Origin: Anaeramoeba ignava
Lineage: Eukaryota; Metamonada; Anaeramoebidae
Reading direction: 5' to 3'
DNA length: 64,000 nt
Assembly (NCBI GenBank): GCA_028826165.1
Contig: JAPDFW010000060.1
Coordinates: 1-64,000, forward strand
The notes below the pieces were generated by a model. It searched no databases. It was given only the letters and a program-made list of their open reading frames with translations, and was not told where the DNA came from. Shown here in pieces: positions 12,478-22,792 of the stretch. A program made the translations under genes and the position numbers. Position 1 is the first letter of the stretch; each line of letters opens with the position of its first letter.

Positions 12478-13476
12478 TCAATTTTTTTTTTTTGAAATTA
12501 TTCTTCTTCTTGCATTTATCAACCAAGTATTAACTTGTTTAACATCAATTCCTGTCAACTTTGATAATTTAATTTTTTCTTGTTGATTTGGATAAGGATT
12601 TTTTTTATTTTTCTTCAAATAATCTTTTAAAAAATTAACAGCTTTTTGAGGTAAATTATGTCTTCTTTGTTTTAAATGAATTTGTTCAATTTCTCGATTT
12701 TTTTGGATTTCATTTACAAATAAAATAGTTGCTCTTCTTTTTTTTCTTTTTGGAATTTTTTGATTAAATTTTTCTTCATCAATTTCTTCATCAATTTCTT
12801 CATCAATTTCTTCATCTTCTTGTTTTTCTTTTTCTTTTTCTTTTTCTTTTCTGCATTCAATTAATAAATTTTCACAAAATCTGTCAAATTTTGTTTTTTT
12901 TGATGAAATTAATTTTTCTAATTGATCAAAAAAATTCACAATTTTTTTCGTTTCAAAAAATATTTTTCTTGTTAAAATTGATAAGATTAAATCAAAATCT
13001 AAATTAGAATCTAATCCAAAATCTATTAAAGATAATTTGCTTTTTTGATTTGATTCAATTTTGGAAATTTTTTTTTTAATCATTTTCAATTCTTGTTTTT
13101 TGTTTGTTTTTTTAAGTTGGTTTAATAAAGAAAATAATGGATGATTTTGGATTTTTGATTTTAATTCTTGAAAAACTTTATCATCAAAAATTATTTGATC
13201 ATCATTTTTAATTTGATTGTCAAAATCAAAATTAATGTCAGAATCTAATTGAGAATTAAATTTTTTATTTTGCATTCCAAAGTCACAATCAAAGTCACAA
13301 TTACAATCAAAATTTAAATCAAAATTTAAATCAAAATTAAAATCAAAATCAAAATCATTTTCTTTTTGTTTTTGATTTTTTTCTTGTTCTTGTTCTTTTT
13401 TTTCAAAATTAGCAATTTCTTTTAAAGTTTCTAATTCAATTCCATCAATAAAAACTGAAAAATCAAATTGATCCAT
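12478..13476 (-). CDS. TALE-class homeodomain transcription factor
   Basis: An uninterrupted 332-residue frame. The C-terminal 62 residues (271-332) form a homeodomain with the three-residue loop extension of the TALE class: a Pro-Tyr-Pro loop (NKKNPYPNQQEK) and a recognition helix VKQVNTWLINARRR. The canonical helix reads WFINARRR; here Leu replaces Phe, while the DNA-contacting Asn and the Arg run are kept. The N-terminal half is acidic and disordered, with Asp-Phe and Asp-Cys runs (about residues 42-70) and four Asp/Glu-Glu-Ile repeats near 224-236. A basic patch, PKRKKRR, precedes the domain and could be a nuclear signal. The likely role is sequence-specific transcription control; partners are unknown. 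No MEIS, KNOX or PBC domain is recognisable. It starts 55 bp upstream of the TIM17 start on the far side of a short AT spacer. Confidence 0.85.
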   Translation of the reverse strand: MDQFDFSVFIDGIELETLKEIANFEKKEQEQEKNQKQKENDFDFDFNFDLNFDLNFDCNCDFDCDFGMQNKKFNSQLDSDINFDFDNQIKNDDQIIFDDKVFQELKSKIQNHPLFSLLNQLKKTNKKQELKMIKKKISKIESNQKSKLSLIDFGLDSNLDFDLILSILTRKIFFETKKIVNFFDQLEKLISSKKTKFDRFCENLLIECRKEKEKEKEKQEDEEIDEEIDEEIDEEKFNQKIPKRKKRRATILFVNEIQKNREIEQIHLKQRRHNLPQKAVNFLKDYLKKNKKNPYPNQQEKIKLSKLTGIDVKQVNTWLINARRRIISKKKN

Positions 13477-13649
13477 TTTTTTGTTTTTTAAAAGAAAAAA
13501 AAATAATCAAATCAAATCAAATAATTATAAAAAAAAAAAGAGGAAAATTGAAATTGATTAGAAAAAGAAAAATGACTTTTGAATCAATTCTTTTTATTTT
13601 GTTTTTTTTTTGAAGAATTTTTCTTTTGAAAAAAAATATAAAAAATGAC

Positions 13650-14255
13650 TTTGAAATTAAATTTTAATTTTAATTTTAATTTTAATTTTTATTTTAATTT
13701 TAATTTTAATTTTAATTTTAATTTTAATTTTAATTTTAATTTTAATTTTTATTTGAATTTTTATTTGAATTTTAAATTTAATTTTAATTTTAATTTTAAT
13801 TTGAATTTTAATTTTAAATTTTGATTTTGATTTGAATTTTAATTTTAATTTTAATTTTAATTTTAATTTTAATTTTAATTTTAATTTTAATTTTAATTTT
13901 AATTTTAATTTTAATTTTAATTTTAATTTTAATTTTAATTTTTAATTTGAATTTTAATTTTAATTTTAATTTTAATTTTAATTTTAATTTTAATTTTAAT
14001 TTTGATTTTAATTTTGATTTTTAATTTTAATTTTAATTTTAATTTTAATTTTAATTTTTATTTTAATTTTTATTTTAATTTTAATTTTAATTTAAATTTT
14101 AATTTTAATTTTAATTTTAATTTTAATTTTAATTTTAATTTTAATTTTAATTTTAATTTTAATTTTGATTTTAATTTGAATTTAAATTTAATCTGAATTT
14201 GAATTTTAATTTTAATTTTGAATTTTAATTTGAATTTGAATTTTAATTTGAATTT
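13650..14255. repeat. (AATTTT)n array between two minus-strand genes
   Basis: About 600 bp of near-pure AATTTT, with a few GATTTT and AATTTG variants, occupy the spacer between the homeobox start and the next gene's stop. No gene seen here. Confidence 0.9.
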
Positions 14256-14260
14256 TAATT

Positions 14261-15610
14261 TTAATCTTTTTTAATAAGTTTAAAATCATCTGCTAAGAAA
14301 GAATATAAAGTCCAACCAATTTCATAAGTAGCAGTTGAATGAATAACTGTAACTTTAAAAAATCTCCACCAATTACCAAAAATGAAAGCCATTAAAACAG
14401 ACCAAATCCAAGAAACAATAACAGCCGTTTTAATGTATTTCAAATTCTTTTTAAGTTTTACTGATTCTTCTTTATAAGGTCCATTTACTGGAAAATACAA
14501 TAAAGTTATTGAATTTGTTAGCATTATTATTGTTGTTGAAAAAAAAGGACAAATTAAAAGTGCAAAAATATTCACTAAAAATAATCCAATGTAAATTTTT
14601 TCCAAAATTGTTTTTTCTAATAGTTTTGGTCCCATTTTTTTCCAATCTGTTTTTCGAATAAAGAAAAAAGTTTGTTTTAAAAATTCTATTGATTTTAAAA
14701 ATCGGGCAAAAATTTCATTTTGTTTTTTTTCATTTTGTTTTTTTTCATTTTCATTTTCATTTTGTTTTTTTTCATTTTGTGTTTCATCTTGTTTTTTTTC
14801 ATTTTCATCTTGTTTTTTTTCATTTTCATTTTGTTTTTTTTCATCTTGTTTTGTTTCTTTTTGTTGTGTTTCATTTTCATCTTCACTTTCATCTTGTGTT
14901 TCATCATCACTTTGTGTTTCATCTTGTTTTTTTTCATCTTGTTTTTTTTCATTTTCACTTTCATTTTCATTTTGTTTTTTTTCATTTTGTTTTTTTTCAT
15001 TTTCATCATCACTTTCATCTTGTGTTTTATCATCACTTTGTGTTTCATCTTGTTTTTTTTCATCTTCATTTTGTTTTTTTTCATCTTGTTTTTTTTCATC
15101 TTCATTTTCACTTTCATCTTGTTTTTTTTCATTTTCATCTTCACTTTCATCTTGTTTTTTTTCATTTTCATCTTCAGATTCATCTTGTATTTCATCATCA
15201 CTTTGTGTTTCATCTTGTTTTTTTTCATCATGTTTTTTTTCATTTTGTTTTTTTTCATTTTGTTTTTCATCTTGTTTTTCATCATCACTTTGTTTTTCAT
15301 CTTGTTTTTTTTCATCTTGTTTTTTTTCATTTTCATCTTCACTTTCATCTTGTATTTCATCATCACTTTGTGTTTCATCTTGTTTTTTTTCTTTTTGTTT
15401 TGTTTCTTTTTGTTTTGTTTTTGTTTTTGTTTTTTTTTAAAATTAAATTTGTTTTTGTTTTTGTTCAGATTCAGAAAAAATGAAATTTAAAAAAACTTAT
15501 TAAATTCTGTTTCTGTTTCTGTTTCTGTATCTTTTTTATCTTTATCTTTATCTTTATCTTTATCTTTATCTAAATCACCTAAAAAAAAAGGAAAATTTTT
15601 TTAAATTAAA

Positions 15611-15654
<44 letters not shown>

Positions 15655-15659
15655 CTCAT
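14261..15659 (-). CDS. Charged Lys/Gln/Asp/Glu-repeat protein with C-terminal membrane region, unrecognised
   Basis: Provisional exons: 15659-15656 (ATGA only), 15578-15497 and 15365-14261, 1191 nt, 396 residues. It begins MSDLDKDKDK, then a Thr-Glu run, then about 220 residues built from KKQDE, KKQNE, SDDE and DESEDENE units. It ends in about 140 residues with FARFLKSIEFLKQTFFFIRK and then membrane segments near YIGLFLVNIFALLICPFF, IIMLTNSITLLYF and AVIVSWIWSVLMAFIF. The frame was chosen because the acidic/Gln reading runs directly into the membrane region; the Met-Lys reading of the same repeat is a shadow. The exon 3 acceptor (ACAAAG) is the weakest point. I do not recognise the family. 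The charged domain would lie on one side of the membrane. Confidence 0.6.
14710..15420 (-). repeat. Degenerate coding repeat (KKQDE/KKQNE/SDDE units)
   Basis: On the plus strand this is an irregular mix of TCATTTTG, TTTTTTTCA and TCATCATCACTTTG blocks. It is open in several frames on both strands. The reading that continues into the membrane region gives Lys-Lys-Gln-Asp-Glu units. Confidence 0.75.
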
Positions 15660-15764
15660 TTTTAAAATTAAAATTGTTTTTTTTGTTTTTTTTGTTTTTT
15701 TTGGAAAGGAAAAAAATGAAATTTAAAAAAATGAAAAAAAGATTTTTTTTTATTAAAATCAAAT

Positions 15765-16150
15765 CAAAATTCAAATTCAAATTTAAATCCAAATTTAAAA
15801 ATCAAATTCAAATTTAAAATTCAAAATCAAATTCAAATTTAAAATTTAAATTTAAATCCAAATTCAAATTCAAAAATCAAATTCAAATTCAAATTCAAAT
15901 CCAAATCCAAATTCAAATTCAAATTTAAATTCAAATTTAAATTCAAATTCAAATTTAAATTCAAATTCAAATTCAAATCCAAATTCAAATTCAAATTCAA
16001 ATTCAAATTCAAATTCAAATTCAAATCCAAATTCAAATTTAAATTCAAATTCAAATTCAAATCCAAATTCAAATTCAAATTTAAATCAAAATTAAAATTC
16101 AAATTTAAATTTAAAAATTAAATTTAAAAATCAAATCCAAATTTAATTTG
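15765..16150. repeat. AAATTC/AAATCC/AAATTT hexanucleotide array
   Basis: About 385 bp of 6-bp repeats fill the gap between two minus-strand genes. Unlike most arrays here, its A-rich strand is opposite to the sense of the flanking genes. No gene supported. Confidence 0.85.
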
Positions 16151-16158
16151 AATTAAAT

Positions 16159-17817
16159 TCAAATTTTTTCGTAAACAAAACGAATTGTATTTGCGATAAT
16201 TTTTCCACCATCAGTAGTAGTATCCCAATAAAAGGAACTAAAATCACGAGAAATAGGATAAAAATTCAAAGCAACGATAGTACCATGTTTAACTTCATAA
16301 CCAGAAGGATTAGAAACAACAATTAACGGACGTTTATCACTCCAATTACAAACAACACGAGAATTTGATTTTGCGGTTATTTTTGAATGATGAGACCATT
16401 TACCGCCACTAAAGCTTTGAACACCATTAAGAATTGGATGATTCTTTATCAAAATCTCACCCAAAAGACATTCCTTATCGCCAGTCCATTCACCTCTTCC
16501 AAAAGGTAAAATTGAAGTGATTTTCCCTTGAAGAATTCCCTTTTTCAAACATCCATGCATCAAAATTATCGGTTTGTTTTGGATCGATAAGTCGTATAAA
16601 CAATCTCCAATTTCTTTTGGAAATTCGAATTCTTTTGTTGAATAAACAATAAACACATCGTAATTTATCAGTTTTTTTGGATCCTGTTGAAGATAGTGGA
16701 TCTCATCAATATTATCAGGCGAAAATCCTTGGAGAACAAGATGCTTGACAAGATCATATCGACGACGTTCATTATCATCGGAAGCAACAATAAGAATTTT
16801 TGCTTTTTCTTCGGTTTTTTTGTCTTTAATTTGAACTGGCAAATCTACAATTTGTTTTTTTTCATTTTGATTTTCATTTTCATTTTCATTTTGATTTTCA
16901 TTTTCATTTTCAATTTCAATTTCTTTTTGTTTTTTATCAACATCAGAATTTTGTTCAGAATCAGAATCAAAATCAGACGGATTCTCAATCTCTTGAATTT
17001 GACTATCGAAAAATTCTTGTTGATTTCCAACTCGCTTTTCATTTTCAATTTTTTCTATTCTTTTTTCTAATTGAACAAATCGATCGGTAAAAATTTGCAA
17101 ATCGGATTTTATGGAATTGAAATCTTTTGACATCTTCTCGACAATTTGCTGCAGAGAAAACAAAGAAACCTTATCTGGTTTGATGTTCTTGATTTCTTGC
17201 ATTTTTTCAGTGACTTTTTTCTTGATCACATCGTCGCCATCTTGTTTACCAAGAAACTTGGAAATCTTCGAAAGTGCACTAAGTTGGACATTGTGTTTCA
17301 AAAGAAACTGAAGGAAAAAATCGTTTTTGCGAAAAAGAACAACAAGATAATGCTCCTTTTTGGCGGTTATTAACGGAAGATAAAGATTTTCCCATAAATT
17401 TTTCTGTTTTTTCAATTCGCGCAATTTTTGCTTTTTTGCTGACACTTTTGATAAAAATGACTTGATTTTTTTACTTGAATTATGATAAACAGGTTGGTAT
17501 TCATCTCTTGATTGTTTCATATCAATATTTTGGAAAACGCCCAGAAAAGCAAAAAAATGAGCAAAAGATTGATCGGGTTTCTCTTTCTCAATGCTTTGGA
17601 AAAATTTAGTTACAAGTGCAATCATTTTTTCTTTGATACTTAAAGTTAAACTTTGAAGAAGTGGTGGTGCTTCATTTGTTTTAAGTGACGATCTTTCTAT
17701 TACTATTGATTTAGATATTACTGGTTCATAATAAATTGAGTTTGTTTGAGGATTTATTAATTCTTCTTCAATTTCTGATTTAAAATATTGTGATAAAAAA
17801 TTGAATAAATCTTGCAT
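16159..17817 (-). CDS. Coiled-coil protein with C-terminal glutamine-amidotransferase-like domain
   Basis: A single 552-residue frame. Residues 1-200 are helical and unrecognised. A coiled-coil stretch follows (FVQLEKRIEKIENEK, near 245-260), then an acidic Glu/Asn linker. From about residue 338 comes an alpha/beta domain: AKILIVASDDNERRRYDLVK, YDVFIVYSTKEF, KPIILMHGCLKKG, LPFGRGEWTG, HPILNGVQSFSGGKWSHH, GTIVALNFYPIS, and TDGGKIIANTIRFV at the end. This layout resembles class I glutamine-amidotransferase/ThuA-like domains. The central strand carries His-Gly-Cys, so a catalytic Cys is possible, but activity is not shown. The coding sequence is visibly less AT-extreme than its neighbours (TCG, GCG and CGC codons) and largely free of low-complexity runs, which could reflect conservation or a different origin. 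No partner is implied by context. Confidence 0.65.
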   Translation of the reverse strand: MQDLFNFLSQYFKSEIEEELINPQTNSIYYEPVISKSIVIERSSLKTNEAPPLLQSLTLSIKEKMIALVTKFFQSIEKEKPDQSFAHFFAFLGVFQNIDMKQSRDEYQPVYHNSSKKIKSFLSKVSAKKQKLRELKKQKNLWENLYLPLITAKKEHYLVVLFRKNDFFLQFLLKHNVQLSALSKISKFLGKQDGDDVIKKKVTEKMQEIKNIKPDKVSLFSLQQIVEKMSKDFNSIKSDLQIFTDRFVQLEKRIEKIENEKRVGNQQEFFDSQIQEIENPSDFDSDSEQNSDVDKKQKEIEIENENENQNENENENQNEKKQIVDLPVQIKDKKTEEKAKILIVASDDNERRRYDLVKHLVLQGFSPDNIDEIHYLQQDPKKLINYDVFIVYSTKEFEFPKEIGDCLYDLSIQNKPIILMHGCLKKGILQGKITSILPFGRGEWTGDKECLLGEILIKNHPILNGVQSFSGGKWSHHSKITAKSNSRVVCNWSDKRPLIVVSNPSGYEVKHGTIVALNFYPISRDFSSFYWDTTTDGGKIIANTIRFVYEKI

Positions 17818-17999
17818 TTTTTAAATTTAAAAAAAAAAATGAAAAAAAAAAATTGAAAAAAAAAATAATTTTATTAAAAAGAGAACTTTTCTTTTTACTT
17901 AATCTTTAAAATTATCACTTTTCATGTTTTTGTTTAATTTTTCTTTTTTAAAAAATTATCAAAAAAAAAAAAATATAATTGAAAATTTTCCAATTCATT

Positions 18000-19601
18000 T
18001 TAAAAAAACCAAAATCGTGGATTCTCTTCAATAAATTCATTTGGATCTTCTTTTTTCCAAAATATACTATCTTCTTCTTTTTCATCTTCAACAAAAAATG
18101 CATTTTCTAATTGAAATCTAACTTGTCTAATTTGCGAAAGTAATTGTAATTTTCGATTTTCCATTTCAATTTTTTTGTGAAGGAAATCTTGTTCAAATTC
18201 TTTTTTCTTTTGGAATTTAGTTTTTTTTATTTTGACAGATTGTTGTTGAGTTTGTGTTCCCATTTTATTTTCCAAAAAAATTAGAAATCTTTCAACTCTT
18301 GGGAAAAAAAGATCAGGAAATCCAAAAACAATATTATTATGGCCAGCTCCAGTAATCCATAAAGGATCAACTGAATTTGGAAGTAAAGAATAAACTGTTT
18401 TTCCGTGATTAAAAGGAATTAGTTTATCATCAGTTCCATGAAGAACAAGTGTCGGTACTTTGATGTTTTTTAATTTTTCAAAGTTGCAAAACATATCATA
18501 TGGAAGTCTCTTTTTTGTTTTAACAACTACTTTCATGCATGATAAAAGTGGCGACATTAGTATTACTCCTGCTGATTGTTTTTGATTTGCTAATTCTACT
18601 GTTACTCCTGTTCCTAAACTGTGTCCAAATAGTATGATTCTATTTGATGGTATTTTTTTGACTGAGATTAGATATTCGTATGCTGCTATTCCTGCTTTGT
18701 AGCAATTTTCTTCATTATGCTAAATTTTTTGTAAATTTCATGTAAATAATTTTTATTTATAATTTTTTTTTAAATTTCATGTAAATATTTTTTATTTATA
18801 AATTTTTTATTTTTATTTTTATTTTACTTCTCCTTCGGTAAAAGGATAACCAGGATATTCATAGAGAAGAATATTAACATTCAAACGATAGCAAATTTTC
18901 TTTGCCCATTTCTGTAAAAGAGAAATAGATTCTCCATTTCCATGAGAAAAAATAAGAGTAAACTTGGGTTCAGTTCCAGGATTCTTATAAAAATTAGGTT
19001 CCTTTTGTTCTTCAATTTGATTTTTCTTAATTTTTTCTTTTTGTTTTTTCTCTTTTGTTTTTTCAATTTCAATTTCAATTTCAATTTCCAAATCGTTTTT
19101 CTGGTTTGTTGTATTTGATTCATTTGTTCCTTGATCCTTTGTAGAAAGCCTGTTTTCTTTATTTGTATCATCTGTACTATTTGTTGGATTAAACGCGTAT
19201 TTCTGGATTTTTTTTTCTTTTTTAAGAATTTGTCTGTTTGAAAATTTTGAACTTTTTGGATCTTGATGACTATGATTAACAACAAGACTTTCGTTAGTAA
19301 TAACAAGTGAGTTTTCATCTAAAGGATCAATATTTGACAAATTAAAATGATTTTGTTTTTTGGTTTGATTTTTTTTTTTAGTTCTTGAAAAAGTATCAAT
19401 TGATAAATTTCCTGAACGTCTTTTATTTTTGTTTGCAAGTCTTATCATTTCAAATATATCTTCTTTCACATCTTGAGGTGTAAACCAAAGAATTGGAATC
19501 TTTTGTTTTTTCGTGATTTTTATATAGGATAAACGTTTCTTTTCTAATTGTGGAGGTTCATCTGGTGGTGAAAATACAATTTTATTTAATAATTGTCCCA
19601 T
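18000..19601 (-). CDS. ABHD17-like alpha/beta serine hydrolase (possible protein depalmitoylase)
   Basis: Two exons, 19601-18828 and 18719-18000, joined by a GTAAAA/TTTAG intron in phase 0; 497 residues. The start MGQLLNKIVFSPP resembles the N-terminus of ABHD17 proteins. A roughly 130-residue charged insert splits the fold early. The core follows ABHD17: TLIFSHGNGESISLLQKWA, LLYEYPGYPFTEGE, IILFGHSLGTGVTVELA, VILMSPLLS, VPTLVLHGTDDKLIPFNHG, and PLWITGAGHNNIVF. The predicted triad is Ser292 (GHSLG), Asp356 (GTDD) and His385 (GAGHNN). Human ABHD17 enzymes remove palmitate from membrane proteins such as Ras; the same reaction here is inference. Unlike them, the N-terminus lacks a Cys cluster, so membrane anchoring is unclear. 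A coiled-coil acidic extension of about 80 residues follows the hydrolase fold. Confidence 0.82.
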
Positions 19602-19849
19602 TTAAAATTTTTAATTTTTAATTTTTAAATTTTAATTTTAATTTAATTTTTTATTTTAATTTGAGAATTGTTTTTTTTCTTTTGATCTAAGTGTTAATAG
19701 GAAAATGAAAATAAAAAAAAAAAAAAATTTTTCAAGAACAACAAAAATAAGAAAATAAGAAAATAAAAAAAATGAAAAAAAAAAATAAGAAAATAAAAAA
19801 ATAAAAAGGAGAAAAAAAAATTTTATTTAAAAAAGGGGAAATTTATTTC

Positions 19850-21180
19850 TTAAATTTATTTCTTTAATTAAACTTATTTTAATTTATTAATTAATTATTA
19901 AAAATATTTAATTTCTTATTTATTTAATATTTATTTATTAATTATAAATTAAAGTAAATTTATTTTTATTTATTTATTAATAATCAAAAATATATTCCAC
20001 TTTTTATTCTTAAATTTATTTCTTTAATTTAATTAATTTTAATTTATTAATTAATTATTAAAAATATTTTATTTCTTATTTAATTAATATTTATTTATTA
20101 ATTATTAATTAAATATAATTTATTTTTATTTATTTATTAATAATCAAAAATATATTCCACTTTTTATTTTTAAATTTATTTCTTAAATTTAATCAATTTT
20201 AATTTATTAATTAATTATTGAAAATATTTTATTTCTTATTTATTTAATATTTATTTATTAATTATTAATTAAATATAATTTATTTTTATTTATTTATTAA
20301 TAATCAAAAATATATTCCACTTTTTATTTTTAAATTTATTTCTTAAATTTAATCAATTTTAATTTATTAATTAATTATTGAAAATATTTTATTTCTTATT
20401 TATTTAATATTTATTTATTAATTATTAATTAAAGTAAATTTATTTTTATTTATTTATTAATAATCAAAAATATATTCCACTTTTTTATTCTTAAATTTAT
20501 TTCTTTTAATTAAACTTATTTTAATTTATTAATTAATTATAAAAATATTTTATTTCTTATTTATTTAATATTTATTTATTAATTATAAATTAAAGTAAAT
20601 TTATTTTTATTTATTTATTAATAATTAAAAATATATTCCACTTTTTATTTTTAAATTTATTTCTTTAATTAAATTTATTTTAATTTATTAATTAATTATT
20701 AAAAATATTTTATTTCTTATTTAATTAATATTTATTTATTAATTATTAATTAAATATAATTTATTTTTATTTATTTATTAATAATCAAAAATATATTCCA
20801 CTTTTTATTTTTAAATTTATTTCTTTTAATTTAATCAATTTTAATTTATTAATTAATTATAAATTGTTTATTAAATTATTTATTAAATTGTTTATGGAAT
20901 TGTTGATTAAATTATTGATTAAATTATTGATTAAATTATTGATTAAATTGTTTATTAAATTATTGATTAAATTGTTTATGAAATTGTTTATTAAATTATT
21001 TATTAAATTGTTTATTTAAAATTGATTAAATTGTTGATTAAATTGTTTATGAAATTATTTATTAAATTATTTATTAAATATAATTTATTTTTATTTATTT
21101 ATTAATAATCAAAAATATATTCCACTTTTTATTTCTTAAATTTATTTCTTTAATTTAATCAATTTTAATTTATTAATTAA
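19850..21180. repeat. 160-bp tandem satellite, about seven units
   Basis: The marker AATATATTCCACTTTTT recurs with TTCCAC at about 19995, 20155, 20315, 20475, 20636, 20796 and 21119, giving spacings of 160, 160, 160, 161, 160 and 323. Each unit also has TTATTTATTAATAAT before the marker and ATTAATTAATTAT after it. The last unit is split by an insertion of the neighbouring minisatellite. Confidence 0.88.
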
Positions 21181-22600
21181 TTATAAATTGTTTATTAAAT
21201 TATTTATTAAATTGTTTATTAAATTATTGATTAAATTATTTATGAAATTGTTTATTAAATTGTTTATTAAATTGTTTATTTAAAATTTATTAAATTGTTT
21301 ATTAAATTATTGATTAAATTATTGATTAAATTGTTGATTAAATTGTTTATGAAATTGTTTATTAAATTGTTTATTTAAAATTGATTAAATTGTTTATGAA
21401 ATTATTTATTAAATTGTTTATTAAATTATTTATGAAATTGTTTATTAAATTATTTATGAAATTATTTATTAAATTGTTTATTAAATTATTGATTAAATTA
21501 TTGATTAAATTGTTTATTAAATTATTTATTAAATTGTTTATGAAATTGTTTATTAAATTGTTTATGAAATTGTTTATTAAATTGTTTATTAAATTGTTTA
21601 TGAAATTATTGATTAAATTGTTTATGAAATTATTGATTAAATTGTTTATTAAATTGTTTATTAAATTGTTTATGAAATTGTTTATTAAATTGTTTATTAA
21701 ATTATTTATGAAATTGTTTATTTAAAATTGATTAAATTGTTTATGAAATTGTTTATGAAATTATTTATTAAATTATTTATGAAATTGTTTATTAAATTGT
21801 TTATGAAATTGTTTATTTAAAATTGATTAAATTGTTTATGAAATTGTTTATGAAATTGTTTATGAAATTATTTATGAAATTATTTATTAAATTGTTTATT
21901 TAAAATTGATGAAATTGTTTATTAAATTGTTTATTAAATTGTTTATTAAATTGTTTATGAAATTATTTATGAAATTGTTTATTAAATTATTGATTAAATT
22001 GTTTATTTAATTGTTTATGAAATTGTTTATTAAATTGTTTATGAAATTGTTTATGAAATTGTTTGTTTAAAATTGATTAAATTGTTTATGAAATTGTTTA
22101 TTAAATTATTGATTAAATTATTGATTAAATTGTTTATTAAATTATTGATTAAATTGTTTATTAAATTATTGATTAAATTGTTTATGAAATTGTTTATTAA
22201 AAATTGATTAAATTGTTTATGAAATTGTTTATGAAATTGTTTATGAAATTATTTATTAAATTATTTATTAAATTATTTATTAAATTATTTATTAAATTAT
22301 TTATTAAATTATTGATTAAATTGTTGATTAAATTGTTTATGAAATTGTTTATGAAATTGTTTATTTAAAATTGTTTGTGAAATTGTTTGTGAAATTGTTT
22401 ATTAAATTGTTTATGAAATTATTTATTAAAATTGATTAAATTATTTATTAAATTGTTTATTAAATTGTTTATTAAATTGTTTATGAAATTGTTTATGAAA
22501 TTGTTTATGAAATTGTTTATGAAATTGTTTATTTAAAATTGATTAAATTGTTTATGAAATTGTTTATGAAATTGTTTGTTTAAAATTGATGAAAGTATTT
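20860..22600. repeat. 12-bp-based minisatellite (AAATTGTTTATT / AAATTATTGATT)
   Basis: About 1.7 kb of 12-bp units varies among TTTATT, TTTATG and TTGATT endings, with periodic TTTAAAATTGATT junctions suggesting a higher-order unit. Part of it (20865-21085) lies inside the 160-bp satellite. Confidence 0.85.
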
Positions 22601-22792
22601 TTTCTTTTTATTTCTTTATTTTATTTTTTTTGTTAATTGTAAAATAATAAGTCAAAAATCACATTTTTTGTTTCATTTCTTTCTTTTTTTCTTTTAATTT
22701 CTTTTTTTAAAAAAAAAATTTTTTTTCTTCATTTTTTTTTCATTTTTCATTTTTTTCTTTTTCATTTTTTTTTGTTTTTTAAAAAAATATAA

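Larger units (their letters stand above)
19602..22792. other. Gene-free divergent spacer, 3.2 kb
   Basis: This separates a minus-strand and a plus-strand gene. It holds A/T-run flanks, a 160-bp satellite and a long minisatellite (listed separately). Open frames in it are repeat shadows such as Lys-Leu-Phe-Ile periodic peptides. Promoters for both flanking genes should lie near its two ends, but I see no specific motif. Confidence 0.8.

Noticed and set aside
14695-15490. Long plus-strand Phe/His and minus-strand Met-Lys frames
   Set aside because: They are alternative frames of the charged coding repeat; only the Lys-Gln-Asp-Glu frame continues into the membrane domain.
21381-21725. Lys-Leu-Phe-Ile/Met periodic 114-residue frame
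   Set aside because: Pure minisatellite reading with no start context or conserved sequence.
19602-22792. Mobile element in the divergent spacer
   Set aside because: There is no coding trace of transposase or reverse transcriptase, no terminal inverted repeats and no target duplication; it is explained by the satellite and minisatellite.
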